64,000 bases of DNA from Vibrio sp. RE88 (GTDB taxonomy: Bacteria; Pseudomonadota; Gammaproteobacteria; Enterobacterales; Vibrionaceae): the NCBI RefSeq assembly GCF_013113835.1, contig NZ_VTYQ01000006.1, forward strand, positions 248,001 to 312,000. The letters run 5' to 3'. Made by a program: the position numbers and the translations under genes. The notes below the pieces were generated by a model that was not told the DNA's origin, searched no databases, and was given only the letters and a program-made list of their open reading frames with translations. Positions 9,021-19,689 of this stretch are shown piece after piece (within the stretch, counting starts at the first letter, position 1; each line of letters begins with the position of its first letter).

Positions 9021-9035
9021 TTTTGAATTAGACAC

Positions 9036-10919
9036 TTACAGCTTAAAGCGGCCAATTTCCTGTTCTAGTTCATGAGACAGCTCCGAAAGCTGAGCGGCTT
9101 GCGCTGCAGCATCATGAGCTTCATCAGCAAGCTCGTTTGATACGTCGCGAATGCCAACTGTATTGCGTGTAATCTCAGAGGTTACCGAGGCTTGCTCTTC
9201 CGCAGCAGAGGCAATCTGTGTCGCCATATCGCTGATTTGCTCAACCGCTGATTGAATCTGAGTTAAGCTGACCGCTGCTGAATCCGCATCGGTGACACTG
9301 GTATCTGCAAGCTGACGGCTATCACCCATGATGCTCACCGCTTTACCCGTTGTACTTTGCAATGTTTCGATCATTTGCTGAATCTCTTGCGTCGACGCAT
9401 GAGTACGTTGGCTAAGAACACGAACTTCATCAGCAACAACCGCGAATCCGCGACCTTGTTCGCCAGCACGTGCCGCCTCAATCGCTGCATTCAGTGCTAA
9501 CAGGTTCGTTTGTTCAGCGATACCCTGAATCGTGGATAGAATCGTGCTGATGCTATTGCCGTGCGTTTCAAGTTCTTGGATAACATCTGTGGCAACTTGT
9601 ACTTCTTGGGCCAAATTCTGAATCGAAGACTGAGTCTGAACGACCTGCTCACCACCATGAACACACGCTGTCACCGCTTCCGTTGAGTTCTGTGCAGTGT
9701 TATCTGCATTGCCTGCAATTTCTTGGGTTGCTGCTGCCATTTCATTGATCGCAGTTGCTACCATATTAATCTCATCTTGCTGGAGACGAATACGTGCGCT
9801 ACGTTCTTCAGCATGTTCGGCCGTCTGCTTAGCTTGCTCAGACAGTGACGCCGATACATGGCTTAGCTTGGAAACCATCGCATGCATGTTGCCAACAAAG
9901 GTGTTGAAGTTCGTCGCCAATTGGCCCACTTCATCATCACTGCGAGGCTCTAGGCGCTGCGTGAGATCTCCTTCACCAGATGCGATTTCTTCAAGTGCGT
10001 GAGATACGCGTCCAAGATCGCGGAACAAGAAGCTCACCAGCCAAGAAACAACAGCGATAACAATGATTGTGATGATCGTTGCGGTTAGCAATAGGTTTTC
10101 AAGTAATGCGGTATGCGCTGCTTCTTCTGTTTGACGATCCATCTCAATGGCGAAAATCCACTGTGTGCCCGGGACCTTTTTGAAGAAGTAGAATTTCTCC
10201 TGACCTTTACGCTCAATGATTTCCATTGCTCCTGAATTCGCCGCGTGTTCAATCGCACTCATTGTCAGTTTTTTGGATAGCGTAGTGACAGGCTTAAGAG
10301 AAAGGTCTTTGTTCGGATGCGCAAGGAAGGTGCCGTCTTGCGTATCAATCAGCATCGCATAGGCATTTTCGCCCGCATCTAGGTTGATTACGTCGTCGAT
10401 GAGCTGGTCAATCAATACATCGGCACCCACTACGCCCACCAATTTGCCATTGCGGCGAACGGGTTCTGCAATAGTGACCAACAGTGCGTTAGTAATAGCA
10501 TCTTTATACGCTGTGGTAATGATCTGACGACCAGCGGCATTCGCATCCTTATACCAAGGACGAACACGTGGATCGTAATCCGCGCGGTTGCGCTCAGGAT
10601 GAGAGCGGTACATTCCACCTTCTGGCGTACCTAGGAAAATATCATCAAAGCCACCCGCTTTACGGGCCTGTTGAAGATAAGGGACAACGTCTTGCTCTTG
10701 GCTGTAATCGTTAAACGCTTTAGCAATATCCTCACGGATGGTAATCCAGTCTGAAATACCTTCCGAGGCAGCGGTCGCTAGACTTTCTGCTCTGGCATTA
10801 ACGCCGTTACGAGTTTGCTGGAAAAGTTGGTCGGCAGAAAGCCAGGTCAGTGCACTCGCCATTAGCACAACGGCTAATAAGCTGGCACCGATGAGTTTTT
10901 GTTTCAGTGACAGTTTCAT
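9036..10919 (-). CDS. Methyl-accepting chemotaxis protein with dCACHE sensor
   Basis: The 627-residue receptor has an N-terminal membrane helix (residues about 8-28) and a periplasmic double-CACHE domain (about 35-275, with [11 protein letters not shown] and [12 protein letters not shown] typical of dCACHE_1). A second helix (about 280-300), a HAMP domain and a long coiled-coil signalling domain follow. The methyl-accepting hairpin tip [20 protein letters not shown] identifies it as a chemoreceptor that controls CheA/CheW. Amino acids or other small carboxylates are frequent dCACHE ligands, but the ligand is not known here. It is monocistronic, with an AT-rich upstream region. Confidence 0.95.
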   Translation of the reverse strand: MKLSLKQKLIGASLLAVVLMASALTWLSADQLFQQTRNGVNARAESLATAASEGISDWITIREDIAKAFNDYSQEQDVVPYLQQARKAGGFDDIFLGTPEGGMYRSHPERNRADYDPRVRPWYKDANAAGRQIITTAYKDAITNALLVTIAEPVRRNGKLVGVVGADVLIDQLIDDVINLDAGENAYAMLIDTQDGTFLAHPNKDLSLKPVTTLSKKLTMSAIEHAANSGAMEIIERKGQEKFYFFKKVPGTQWIFAIEMDRQTEEAAHTALLENLLLTATIITIIVIAVVSWLVSFLFRDLGRVSHALEEIASGEGDLTQRLEPRSDDEVGQLATNFNTFVGNMHAMVSKLSHVSASLSEQAKQTAEHAEERSARIRLQQDEINMVATAINEMAAATQEIAGNADNTAQNSTEAVTACVHGGEQVVQTQSSIQNLAQEVQVATDVIQELETHGNSISTILSTIQGIAEQTNLLALNAAIEAARAGEQGRGFAVVADEVRVLSQRTHASTQEIQQMIETLQSTTGKAVSIMGDSRQLADTSVTDADSAAVSLTQIQSAVEQISDMATQIASAAEEQASVTSEITRNTVGIRDVSNELADEAHDAAAQAAQLSELSHELEQEIGRFKL

Positions 10920-11228
10920 GATAGTTAATATTGGTTGTGGAACAGACAGAAGCTGCGAATTTTATAGACAATTTCTCATTCATGCACGCAATATTATTGA
11001 AATATTATTTACCTGTAACTATTTGTAATAATGTTATTTTTTTGGCGTCATACCTTTGTCACCAACAGTTTTATCAATGGGTTATTGATGAGATCTATCA
11101 CTCTCAATTTAACCGACTGAATACCATTAATTTGTTGCTCAGATGAGCAAAAACCTCGCGACGATCAGCGTAAACTGATGTACAACGTAGTGATTTTGGA
11201 AGGTAAGATTTCTGAATTTCAGACACAA
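10920..11228. other. AT-rich intergenic between chemoreceptor gene and gyrA terminator
   Basis: About 310 bp without a supported gene. The left part holds the chemoreceptor promoter, in strongly AT-rich DNA around 10980-11045. Short open frames here have no ribosome binding site and overlap the promoter. Nothing else recognisable is seen. Confidence 0.6.
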
Positions 11229-11256
11229 AAAAGCCGGGTTTAAACCCGGCTTTTAA
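11229..11256 (-). terminator. gyrA terminator
   Basis: A perfect 22-bp palindrome at 11231-11252 (arms AAGCCGGGTTT / AAACCCGGCTT) is followed on the minus strand by TTTTTTGTG. It lies 16 bp past the gyrA stop codon. Confidence 0.92.
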
Positions 11257-11271
11257 ACATAACGTCAACGA

Positions 11272-13914
11272 TTATTCTTGCTCGTCTGCGTCAGTATCAA
11301 CCTCAGCGTCTGGTGTAGATTCTGGAGCGGCTTCGGATACTTCACCTTCCTGGCCTTCTACTTCTTCGCCTTCAGGCAAATCAGACTCTTCAACTTCGTC
11401 AATACGCTGCAAACCTACAACGCTTTCATCTTCAGCAGTACGGATAAGAGTAACACCTTGTGTGTTACGACCAACTTGGCTAACTTCCGCAACACGTGTA
11501 CGAACTAGAGTACCAGCGTCGGTGATCATCATCATCTCGTCGCCTTCTTCTACCTGTACTGCACCAACGACGCTGCCGTTACGCTCAGATACTTTGATAG
11601 ACACAACGCCCTGAGTTGCACGACCTTTCGTTGGATACTCGGCCAGCTCTGTACGCTTACCATAACCATTTTGTGTCACTGTCAGAATGTCCCCCTCGTT
11701 AGAAGGAACAATCAGTGAAACAACCTGATCATCATCAGCCAGCTTCATACCACGTACACCTGCCGCAGTACGGCCCATCGCACGAACTTTGTCTTCGCTG
11801 AAGCGAACCACTTTACCTGCTTTAGAGAACAGCATGATGTCACTGTCACCATCGGTGATATCAACACCAATTAGTGAATCTTCATCACGTAGGTTAACCG
11901 CAATCAGACCATTAGAACGTACGTTCGCAAACTGATCTAGAGAAGTCTTCTTAACCGTTCCATCACCCGTTGCCATAAAGATGAACTTCTCTGGGCTGAA
12001 TTCAGAAACAGGTAGAATTGCTGTGATACGCTCATTTTCTTCTAACGGAAGAATGTTCACGATTGGTTTGCCACGTGCAGTGCGGCTAGCTTGCGGTAAT
12101 TGGTATACCTTCAAGCGATATGTTTTACCACGAGTAGAGAAACATAGGATGTTGTCATGAGTATTAGCAACAAGCAGACGCTCGATGTAATCCTCTTCTT
12201 TCATCTTGGTTGCACTCTTACCTTTACCACCACGTCGCTGAGCTTCGTAGTCGCTTAGTAGCTGGTACTTAACGTAACCTTCGTGAGACAGCGTCACAAC
12301 AACGTCTTCACGAGCAATAAGCTCTTCCATGTCGATATCATGGATTGCTGCAGTGATTTCCGTGCGACGTGCATCGCCGAAACCATCACGAACGGCTTCA
12401 AGCTCTTCGCGGATCACTTCCATCAAGCGCTCAGTGCTTGCAAGGATGTGCATTAACTCTGCGATTTCTTCTAGAAGCTGTTTATACTCATCAAGAATCT
12501 TCTCGTGCTCTAGGCCGGTCAGTTTCTGTAGACGAAGATCTAGAATCGCTTGTGCTTGCTGCTCAGTCAGGAAGTACTGACCATCACGGATACCAAACTG
12601 AGGCTCTAGCCACTCTGGGCGAGCTGCGTCTGTACCTGCACGCTCAAGCATTGCTGCAACATTGCCTAAGTCCCAACCACGAGCTACTAGCCCTTCTTTG
12701 GCTTCAGCTGGTGTTGGAGCGCGACGGATCAATTCAATGATTTCATCGATATTTGCTAGTGCAAGCGCCAAACCTTCAAGGATATGAGCACGCTCACGAG
12801 CTTTGCGTAATTCGAAGATAGTACGACGAGTCACCACTTCACGGCGGTGATCAACGAAGCACTTCAGCATATCTTTCAGGTTAAACAGTTGTGGCTGACC
12901 ATTGTTCAGCGCAACCATGTTGATACCGAAAGTCGTCTGTAGCTGAGTATTTGCGTACAGGTTGTTCAGGACAACTTCACCTACCGCATCACGCTTACAT
13001 TCGATGACAATACGCATACCGTCTTTATCAGACTCGTCACGTAGTGCACTGATACCTTCAACTTTCTTATCTTTAACCAGCTCAGCAATTTTTTCGATTA
13101 GGCGAGCTTTGTTAACCTGGTACGGAATCTCTGTGACAACAATGGTTTCTTTACCATTCTTGTCTGCTTCGATCTCCGCTTTAGAACGCATGTAGATCTT
13201 ACCGCGACCTGTTTTGTACGCGTCTACAATGCCTTTACGACCACTGATAAGCGCTGCCGTTGGGAAATCAGGACCAGGAATATAATCCATTAGCTCATCA
13301 ATAGTGATCTCTTCATTATTGATGTAAGCCAGACAGCCATCAATTACCTCAGTCAAGTTATGCGGAGGAATGTTGGTTGCCATACCTACCGCGATACCAG
13401 AAGCACCGTTCACCAGTAAGTTAGGAATTTTTGTCGGGAGAACTGCCGGGATTTGCTCCGTACCATCATAGTTAGGTACGTAATCGACAGTTTCTTTGTC
13501 TAGGTCAGCCAGAAGTTCATGGGCGATTTTCGCCATGCGGACTTCGGTATAACGCATTGCCGCCGCTGAGTCACCATCGATGGAACCAAAGTTACCTTGG
13601 CCATCAACAAGCATGTAACGTAGTGAGAACGGCTGAGCCATACGTACGATAGTGTCGTACACAGCGCTATCACCATGAGGGTGATATTTACCGATTACGT
13701 CGCCAACTACACGGGCAGATTTTTTGTATGGTTTATTCCAGTCATTACCTAGTACATTCATCGCGAACAAAACGCGGCGGTGTACAGGCTTTAGGCCATC
13801 ACGCACATCTGGAAGAGCACGACCAACGATAACGGACATCGCATAGTCAAGGTACGAACCTCGAAGCTCATCTTCAATGTTTACGGGCGTGATCTCTTTA
13901 GCTAGATCGCTCAT
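11272..13914 (-). CDS. gyrA: DNA gyrase subunit A
   Basis: The 880-residue protein is the breakage-reunion subunit of DNA gyrase, which forms an A2B2 enzyme with GyrB and introduces negative supercoils. The N-terminal domain contains the catalytic tyrosine at residue 122 (AAMRYTE). The C-terminal part has the six-bladed DNA-wrapping beta-pinwheel, with the GyrA box QRRGGKGKS. It ends in an acidic tail ([19 protein letters not shown]) as in E. coli. The quinolone-resistance region is wild type, with Ser83 and Asp87 in GDSAVYD. It is monocistronic, divergent from ubiG. Confidence 0.98.
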   Translation of the reverse strand: MSDLAKEITPVNIEDELRGSYLDYAMSVIVGRALPDVRDGLKPVHRRVLFAMNVLGNDWNKPYKKSARVVGDVIGKYHPHGDSAVYDTIVRMAQPFSLRYMLVDGQGNFGSIDGDSAAAMRYTEVRMAKIAHELLADLDKETVDYVPNYDGTEQIPAVLPTKIPNLLVNGASGIAVGMATNIPPHNLTEVIDGCLAYINNEEITIDELMDYIPGPDFPTAALISGRKGIVDAYKTGRGKIYMRSKAEIEADKNGKETIVVTEIPYQVNKARLIEKIAELVKDKKVEGISALRDESDKDGMRIVIECKRDAVGEVVLNNLYANTQLQTTFGINMVALNNGQPQLFNLKDMLKCFVDHRREVVTRRTIFELRKARERAHILEGLALALANIDEIIELIRRAPTPAEAKEGLVARGWDLGNVAAMLERAGTDAARPEWLEPQFGIRDGQYFLTEQQAQAILDLRLQKLTGLEHEKILDEYKQLLEEIAELMHILASTERLMEVIREELEAVRDGFGDARRTEITAAIHDIDMEELIAREDVVVTLSHEGYVKYQLLSDYEAQRRGGKGKSATKMKEEDYIERLLVANTHDNILCFSTRGKTYRLKVYQLPQASRTARGKPIVNILPLEENERITAILPVSEFSPEKFIFMATGDGTVKKTSLDQFANVRSNGLIAVNLRDEDSLIGVDITDGDSDIMLFSKAGKVVRFSEDKVRAMGRTAAGVRGMKLADDDQVVSLIVPSNEGDILTVTQNGYGKRTELAEYPTKGRATQGVVSIKVSERNGSVVGAVQVEEGDEMMMITDAGTLVRTRVAEVSQVGRNTQGVTLIRTAEDESVVGLQRIDEVEESDLPEGEEVEGQEGEVSEAAPESTPDAEVDTDADEQE

Positions 13915-14201
13915 AGAGCCAATATCCCTCTATTTATAGATCGTATGTACAATACGTTTAAGGTGCAAAAATATAACACACAAATCAACAGTTCGGCATT
14001 ACTTTCCCTCTCCTTTTATCAGGTTGTGAGCTTGGTTGTGAATCAAATGCTGAGAAATTGCACACTCTGAATTTATCTCGCTGATTAATGGCTATATTTT
14101 CGCCACCTCTTGAGAAAAGTGATCCCTTCTATGGAGAGTTGAGAGTTAAGGGTTATAATGCTCACCTGTTTCAAGGAAGTCGTTAAGTAAATAGAGTAGT
14201 T

Positions 14202-14909
14202 ATGACCCAGTCACAAAATGTCGATCCGAACGAAATCAAAAAATTTGAAGAGATGGCCTCACGCTGGTGGGATTTGGAGGGTGAATTCAAGCCTCTGCAT
14301 CAAATTAACCCGCTACGACTGAATTACGTATTGGATAATGCGAATGGCTTGTTTGGCAAAACCGTTCTCGACGTGGGCTGTGGCGGCGGCATCCTAGCTG
14401 AAAGCATGGCGAAGGAAGGCGCTACAGTGACTGGCCTTGATATGGGTAAGGAACCGCTAGAGGTGGCTCGATTGCACGCTCTGGAAACTGGCACTGAACT
14501 GACTTACATACAAAGTACCATTGAGGACCATGCTCGCGATAATGCAGGAACGTATGACGTCGTCACCTGCATGGAAATGCTTGAGCATGTTCCCGACCCT
14601 CAATCAGTCATTAGTGCTTGCGCCGCACTGGTCAAACCCGGTGGTCACGTGTTTTTCTCCACACTGAACCGAAACTTTAAGTCTTACCTGTTCGCCATTG
14701 TTGGAGCTGAAAAGCTACTGCGTATCGTTCCAGAAGGCACGCACGATCATGAGAAATTCATTCGCCCAGCAGAGCTAATTAAGATGATTGATCATACTGA
14801 CCTGACAGAAATGGGGATCACGGGCTTACTTTATAATCCATTAACGGATAGCTATAAGCTCGGCAACAAAGTGGATGTTAATTATATTGTTCATACGCAA
14901 AAGTTTTAA
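14202..14909 (+). CDS. ubiG: Ubiquinone biosynthesis O-methyltransferase
   Basis: The 235-residue SAM-dependent methyltransferase carries out both O-methylations of ubiquinone synthesis. Motif I is [13 protein letters not shown] (residues about 56-68). The family blocks [20 protein letters not shown] near the N-terminus, and [11 protein letters not shown] and FFSTLNRN further on, are typical of UbiG. The gene is divergent from gyrA, an arrangement common in gammaproteobacteria, and is followed by a hairpin terminator. The ATG at 14202 fits the family start ([12 protein letters not shown]). Confidence 0.96.
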   Translation: MTQSQNVDPNEIKKFEEMASRWWDLEGEFKPLHQINPLRLNYVLDNANGLFGKTVLDVGCGGGILAESMAKEGATVTGLDMGKEPLEVARLHALETGTELTYIQSTIEDHARDNAGTYDVVTCMEMLEHVPDPQSVISACAALVKPGGHVFFSTLNRNFKSYLFAIVGAEKLLRIVPEGTHDHEKFIRPAELIKMIDHTDLTEMGITGLLYNPLTDSYKLGNKVDVNYIVHTQKF

Positions 14910-14943
14910 TAACAACACGTATCATTCATAAATCAAACATATA

Positions 14944-14976
14944 GAAAGCGGTGGCATATTGCCCCGCTTTTTTTGT
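14944..14976 (+). terminator. ubiG terminator
   Basis: A GC-rich stem AAAGCGG / CCGCTTT with an inner GGCA / TGCC extension is followed by seven T residues. It lies about 35 bp after the ubiG stop. Confidence 0.88.
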
Positions 14977-15175
14977 TATTTTTTCGCCCATTTTTGGGGC
15001 TCTGATTCCAAAATACACAACCATAAAATCACGCTCAGAATTGCTGAAAGATCAAGGAATTTTTTTTTGTTTGTGGTTACTTATAAACCGATCCTAAAAC
15101 GGTAATTTTATACAATCAATTAGACTCTAATCCCATCGGTTAGTATCCACTTACTGAAATTTTCATTTTTGTTAG

Positions 15176-15184
15176 TTATCCACA
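15176..15184 (+). promoter_or_regulatory. DnaA box upstream of nrdA
   Basis: TTATCCACA is a perfect match to the high-affinity DnaA box and lies about 190 bp before the nrdA start. A weaker match (TATCCACTT) is at 15143-15151. In E. coli, DnaA boxes upstream of nrdAB link ribonucleotide reductase to replication, so the same is likely here. Confidence 0.7.
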
Positions 15185-15252
15185 AGTCATCCCAGATCTG
15201 CTCCTTGAAAAGGTGTATGGATAGCACTATCTTGTAACTCGCACAGCAATGC

Positions 15253-15289
15253 ACCCCTATATGTTGTGTTTGTACTACAATATATAGAT
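15253..15289 (+). promoter_or_regulatory. Tandem NrdR-box-like sites upstream of nrdA
   Basis: Two sequences, ACCCCTATATGTTGTG (15253-15268) and ACTACAATATATAGAT (15274-15289), resemble the NrdR box ACACWATATNTNGTGT. Their centres are 21 bp apart, which is two helical turns, as expected for paired NrdR sites. Both are imperfect. They lie about 90 bp before the nrdA ATG and would mediate repression by NrdR. Confidence 0.6.
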
Positions 15290-15376
15290 AGACTTTGATC
15301 ACAAAGCCGGAACATTTTTTACAAGAATTACACGAAAACACGGCTTTTATCAGTTTTGTTAGGGAAATTAAGCAGA

Positions 15377-17659
15377 ATGAACCAACAACTAACCGTTACC
15401 AAACGTGACGGCCGCAAAGAAAGTATTGATCTGGAAAAGATCCACAGAGTAATTACCTGGGCTGCTGAAGGTCTGGACAATGTTTCTGTATCTCAAGTAG
15501 AACTGCGCGCTCACATTCAGTTTTACGATGGAATCACTACGACTGATATCCATGAAACTATCATCAAATCAGCGGCCGATTTGATCTCAGAAGAAACGCC
15601 AGATTACCAATACCTAGCCGCTCGCCTAGCTGTATTCCACCTACGTAAAAAAGCGTATGGTCAATACGAGCCACCAACGCTACATGACCATGTGGCACGC
15701 CTTATTGACATGGGCAAATATGATCAGCACATTTTGGAAGACTATACAAAAGCTGAGCTGGATGAACTAGATGCGTACCTAGATCACAAACGTGACCTTG
15801 ATTTCTCCTACGCAGCAGTTAAGCAGCTAGAAGGTAAGTACTTCGTTCAGAACCGTGTATCTGGTGAAATCTACGAAAGTGCTCAGTTCCTGTATATCCT
15901 TGTAGCGGCGTGTCTGTTTGCTAAGTATCCAAAAGAAACGCGTCTTGATTACATCAAGCGTTTCTACGATGCGACTTCAACATTCAAGATTTCTCTACCA
16001 ACACCAATTATGTCTGGTGTGCGTACTCCTACTCGTCAGTTCAGCTCATGTGTTCTTATCGAGTGTGGCGATAGCTTGGATTCTATCAACGCAACGGCAA
16101 GCTCTATCGTACGCTACGTTTCTCAACGTGCAGGTATTGGTATCAACGCTGGTCGTATTCGTGCTCTGGGCTCAGAGATCCGTAACGGTGAAGCTTTCCA
16201 TACGGGCTGTATCCCATTCTACAAATACTTCCAGACTGCGGTTAAATGTTGTTCACAAGGTGGTGTTCGTGGTGGTGCAGCAACCGTATTCTACCCTCTA
16301 TGGCACGGTGAATCTCAGGCGCTAATGGTGCTTAAGAACAACCGTGGTGTAGAAGAAAACCGTGTTCGTCACATGGACTACGGCGTTCAGCTAAACCGCC
16401 TGATGTATCAGCGTTTGGTTGAAGGCGGAAACATTACGCTGTTCTCTCCATCAGACGTACCGGGTCTATACGATGCGTTCTTTGAGAATCAAGATGAGTT
16501 TGAACGTCTGTACGTTAAGTACGAAAACGATCCGTCAATCAAGAAAGAAACCGTTAAAGCTATCGAGATGTTCTCTATCTTGATGCAGGAGCGTGCGTCT
16601 ACAGGTCGTATCTACATTCAGAACGTTGACCACTGTAATACTCACAGCCCATTTGACTCTGAAGTCGCACCTGTTCGTCAGTCTAACCTATGTTTGGAAA
16701 TCGCTCTTCCAACGAAACCTCTGACAAACGTAGAAGACGACTCTGGTGAGATTGCCCTATGTACGCTTTCAGCATTCAACTTGGGTGCAATTAAATCTCT
16801 AGACGATTTTGAAGAGCTATCTGAGCTGGTTGTTCGCGCACTTGATGCCCTACTGGATTATCAAGACTACCCTCTACCAGCGGCGTACAAGTCAACGATG
16901 AACCGTCGTACTCTAGGTGTGGGTGTGATTAACTACGCTTACTACCTAGCTAAGAATGGCGTGAAATACTCTGACGGCAGCGCTAATGGCCTGACGCACC
17001 GTACTTTTGAAGCGATTCAGTACTACTTGCTAAAAGCGTCTGTAGCGCTAGCAAAAGAGCAAGGTAAGTGTCCTTTATTTGGCGAAACCAACTATGCGAA
17101 AGGTTTGCTACCAATCGACACCTACAAGAAAGATCTGGACTTGGTTTGTGATGAACCATTGCATTACAACTGGGACGGTCTTCGTGAAGAGATCATGACT
17201 CACGGCCTGCGCAACTCAACTCTGACTGCGCTAATGCCTTCTGAAACGTCTTCTCAGATTTCAAATGCAACAAACGGTATTGAGCCTCCACGCGGCTACG
17301 TATCTGTAAAAGCATCGAAAGACGGCATCCTGAAGCAGGTTGTTCCTGAGTTTACTGAATACAAAGATAACTACGAGCTTCTTTGGAACATTGGTTCTAA
17401 TGACGGTTATCTGCATCTGGTTGGTATCATGCAGAAGTTTGTCGACCAGGCAATTTCAGCTAACACTAACTATGACCCAAGCCGTTTCGACAGTGGCAAA
17501 GTGCCAATGAAGAAACTGCTACAAGATCTGCTAACAGCGTACAAGTTTGGTGTGAAAACACTTTACTACCATAACACTCGCGATGGTGCGAGCGATGACC
17601 AGAAAGACGCTGTACAACCACAAGACGACGATTGTGCAGGCGGCGGTTGTAAGATCTAA
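15377..17659 (+). CDS. nrdA: Class Ia ribonucleoside-diphosphate reductase, alpha subunit
   Basis: NrdA is the catalytic subunit that reduces ribonucleoside diphosphates to deoxy forms. The start at 15377 gives the family N-terminus MNQQLTVTKRDGRKE. A TTG 21 bp upstream is less likely. The N-terminal ATP-cone is residues about 5-95. The active-site cysteines are visible in SSCVLIECGDSLDS, NLCLEIALPTKPL and EIALCTLSAFNLG, and the C-terminal redox pair is CAGGGCKI. The 760-residue length is normal. It begins the nrdA-nrdB-yfaE operon. Confidence 0.98.
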   Translation: MNQQLTVTKRDGRKESIDLEKIHRVITWAAEGLDNVSVSQVELRAHIQFYDGITTTDIHETIIKSAADLISEETPDYQYLAARLAVFHLRKKAYGQYEPPTLHDHVARLIDMGKYDQHILEDYTKAELDELDAYLDHKRDLDFSYAAVKQLEGKYFVQNRVSGEIYESAQFLYILVAACLFAKYPKETRLDYIKRFYDATSTFKISLPTPIMSGVRTPTRQFSSCVLIECGDSLDSINATASSIVRYVSQRAGIGINAGRIRALGSEIRNGEAFHTGCIPFYKYFQTAVKCCSQGGVRGGAATVFYPLWHGESQALMVLKNNRGVEENRVRHMDYGVQLNRLMYQRLVEGGNITLFSPSDVPGLYDAFFENQDEFERLYVKYENDPSIKKETVKAIEMFSILMQERASTGRIYIQNVDHCNTHSPFDSEVAPVRQSNLCLEIALPTKPLTNVEDDSGEIALCTLSAFNLGAIKSLDDFEELSELVVRALDALLDYQDYPLPAAYKSTMNRRTLGVGVINYAYYLAKNGVKYSDGSANGLTHRTFEAIQYYLLKASVALAKEQGKCPLFGETNYAKGLLPIDTYKKDLDLVCDEPLHYNWDGLREEIMTHGLRNSTLTALMPSETSSQISNATNGIEPPRGYVSVKASKDGILKQVVPEFTEYKDNYELLWNIGSNDGYLHLVGIMQKFVDQAISANTNYDPSRFDSGKVPMKKLLQDLLTAYKFGVKTLYYHNTRDGASDDQKDAVQPQDDDCAGGGCKI

Positions 17660-17663
17660 TCAC

Positions 17664-17723
17664 TAATCCGACAATAGGATTAGCAAGGCTTAACAGATTA
17701 TTTGCCCCTCGCTTGAGGGGCTT
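17664..17723 (+). other. Two hairpins in the nrdA-nrdB intergenic
   Basis: The 82-bp gap between nrdA and nrdB contains a weak stem AATCC / GGATT (17666-17682) and a strong one GCCCCTC / GAGGGGC (17704-17721). The strong stem is not followed by a T run, so it is more likely an RNA processing or stability element that sets the NrdA:NrdB ratio than a terminator. Confidence 0.5.
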
Positions 17724-17741
17724 AAAAGGAATTGAGGCATC

Positions 17742-18875
17742 ATGGCTTACAGTACTTTTAACCGAAACAAAAATGACCAGCTAAAAGAGCCAATGTTCTT
17801 AGGTCAGTCAGTAAACGTTGCTCGTTACGACCAGCAAAAGTTCGAGATCTTCGAAAAACTGATAGAGAAGCAACTGTCTTTCTTCTGGCGTCCAGAAGAA
17901 GTTGACGTATCAAGCGATCGCATCGACTACAACAAGTTACCAGAACATGAAAAGCATATTTTCATTTCTAACCTGAAGTACCAAACACTGCTGGACTCCA
18001 TTCAGGGTCGTAGCCCGAACGTTGCCCTACTTCCTCTAGTATCACTTCCAGAAGTAGAGACGTGGATTGAAACGTGGTCGTTCTCTGAAACGATCCACTC
18101 ACGTTCGTACACCCACATCATCCGTAACATCGTTAACGATCCAGGCCTAGTGTTTGATGATATCGTCGAAAACGAGCACATCCTGAAGCGTGCTGAAGAC
18201 ATTTCGCAATACTACGACGACTTGATCCAAATGACTAATGACTACCATCGCTACGGCGAAGGTACGCACAATATCAATGGTGAAGACGTTAAAATCAGCC
18301 TTCACGAATTGAAGAAAAAGCTGTACGTATGTCTGATGTCTGTCAATGCGCTAGAAGCCATCCGTTTCTACGTCAGCTTTGCTTGTTCGTTTGCTTTTGC
18401 AGAGCGTGAGCTGATGGAAGGTAATGCCAAGATCATCAAGCTTATCGCGCGTGATGAAGCCCTTCACCTAACGGGCACACAGCACATGATTAACCTTCTA
18501 CGCAACGGTCAGGATGATTTCTCATTCATGCAGATTGCTGAAGAGTGTAAGCAAGAGTGTTTTGACCTATTTAAAGAAGCGGCTGAGCAAGAGAAAGAAT
18601 GGGCGGAATATCTGTTTAAAGATGGCTCTATGATTGGCCTAAACAAAGATATCCTTTGCCAGTACGTTGAGTACATCACCAACATCCGTATGCAGGCCGT
18701 TGGTTTGGATGCTGCTTACCCAGAAGCAACATCGAACCCGATTCCATGGATTAACGCTTGGTTGTCTTCAGATAACGTACAGGTTGCCCCACAGGAAGCG
18801 GAGATCTCCTCTTACCTTGTTGGTCAGATCGACAGCGATGTGCAAGCGGACGACTTTAAGGACTTCGAACTGTAA
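17742..18875 (+). CDS. nrdB: Class Ia ribonucleoside-diphosphate reductase, beta subunit
   Basis: The 377-residue protein holds the di-iron tyrosyl radical cofactor that starts the NrdA reaction. The radical tyrosine lies in [16 protein letters not shown]. Iron ligands are in the conserved blocks [23 protein letters not shown] and [13 protein letters not shown]. The C-terminal tail ([13 protein letters not shown]) is the NrdA-binding end. It overlaps yfaE by one base (TAATG), so the two are translationally coupled. Confidence 0.98.
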   Translation: MAYSTFNRNKNDQLKEPMFLGQSVNVARYDQQKFEIFEKLIEKQLSFFWRPEEVDVSSDRIDYNKLPEHEKHIFISNLKYQTLLDSIQGRSPNVALLPLVSLPEVETWIETWSFSETIHSRSYTHIIRNIVNDPGLVFDDIVENEHILKRAEDISQYYDDLIQMTNDYHRYGEGTHNINGEDVKISLHELKKKLYVCLMSVNALEAIRFYVSFACSFAFAERELMEGNAKIIKLIARDEALHLTGTQHMINLLRNGQDDFSFMQIAEECKQECFDLFKEAAEQEKEWAEYLFKDGSMIGLNKDILCQYVEYITNIRMQAVGLDAAYPEATSNPIPWINAWLSSDNVQVAPQEAEISSYLVGQIDSDVQADDFKDFEL

Positions 18876-19153
18876 TGCCCAGCATAAAAATCAACGGTAT
18901 TACTGCGATTCAATCTAACCCTTCAAACACCATCCTTGAAACGATGGAAAAAGCAGGGATTGAACCTGAATATAACTGCCGAGATGGCCACTGTGGCGCA
19001 TGCCGCTGTAAGTTAGTCAAAGGCGAAGTGGAATACGTTGGTTTTGCGATGGCGTACACTCAGAGTGATGAAATTTTGCCTTGCATCTGTAAAGCAAAAT
19101 CAGACATTGAAATTGAAGATGTTAATTATTCTCTGAAAGAAAAGCGTGCATAA
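18875..19153 (+). CDS. yfaE: 2Fe-2S ferredoxin YfaE, cofactor maintenance for NrdB
   Basis: The 92-residue ferredoxin has the plant-type 2Fe-2S pattern: cysteines in YNCRDGHCGACRCKL (residues about 38-48) and CICKAKSD near residue 75. In E. coli, YfaE reduces the NrdB di-iron centre during cofactor assembly and repair. The overlap with nrdB and the shared terminator place it in the same operon and role. Confidence 0.96.
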   Translation: MPSIKINGITAIQSNPSNTILETMEKAGIEPEYNCRDGHCGACRCKLVKGEVEYVGFAMAYTQSDEILPCICKAKSDIEIEDVNYSLKEKRA

Positions 19154-19165
19154 ATATGCATTTCA

Positions 19166-19203
19166 TAAAAAGCCCGGCTAGCATTGCCGGGTTTTCTTTT
19201 ATT
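19166..19203. terminator. yfaE operon terminator, bidirectional
   Basis: A stem AAAGCCCGGC / GCCGGGTTTT around TAGCATT is followed by TTTTCTTTTATT on the plus strand and by TTTTTATG on the minus strand. It serves the convergent gene at 19206 as well. Confidence 0.9.
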
Positions 19204-19205
19204 AT

Positions 19206-19457
19206 TTAGGCACGAATCTGAATACCGGATAAGAACTCATCGGCGGTCAACATAGACACTGCTTTGTCGGCAATCTCTCTCCCATCATCGTCAAATAGGG
19301 ACAAGCGATAGCCTAATGAATTTTCTTGATTTTTTTCTTCCGGAGCATGAAGCCACATAGAGATAACGTCCTGAGTATCATCGCTAAGTGCCTCTCCTAA
19401 AACAACTTTCTGACTCGCCACCTGATACCAAACCATTATTTTTGAATGATGGAACAT
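19206..19457 (-). CDS. Small conserved hypothetical protein, 83 residues
   Basis: No family is recognised. The protein is soluble and mildly acidic (MFHHSKIMVWYQVASQK ... RLSLFDDDGREIADKAV). The ATG complementary to 19455-19457 is preceded by an ideal AGGGAGG ribosome binding site six bases upstream. A TTG 18 bp further out is possible but has no such site. It is convergent with yfaE and lies beyond the CinA-like gene. Confidence 0.7.
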   Translation of the reverse strand: MFHHSKIMVWYQVASQKVVLGEALSDDTQDVISMWLHAPEEKNQENSLGYRLSLFDDDGREIADKAVSMLTADEFLSGIQIRA

Positions 19458-19606
19458 GCTAACCTCCCTGAGCAAAACCTGCGACGAACTATCATTTTAA
19501 GCACAATTGCAACAAATGCACGTTGCAATTAGGAGACAAAGTTGGCATCTATTTAAAATCATCCATTTAAGCTATAGATGATTTTCTTCTAAGAAATATT
19601 TATGAA

Positions 19607-19654
19607 GGCATGCGAGTAATAAGAAACATATTCATTCACTTATTACTGCATGCC
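19607..19654. repeat. Long imperfect inverted repeat in the intergenic before the CinA-like gene
   Basis: Arms GGCATGCGAGTAATAAG (19607-19623) and CTTATTACTGCATGCC (19639-19654) pair over 16 positions with one bulged base around a 15-base loop. Neither side has a T run, so it is not a plain terminator. It may be a structured RNA end, a small repeat element or an operator. Confidence 0.7.
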
Positions 19655-19689
19655 ACTCGGCAGGGGTTTGACAGATATTCGGCTCTGTT

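Noticed and set aside
8820..9035. 71-codon minus-strand frame
   Set aside because: It overlaps the yjjI start and the chemoreceptor terminator, so it is a chance frame.
10931..11146. 71-codon plus-strand frame
   Set aside because: It covers the AT-rich chemoreceptor promoter and has no ribosome binding site.
17704..17721. Terminator between nrdA and nrdB
   Set aside because: There is a strong stem but no following T run, and the downstream gene belongs to the same operon.
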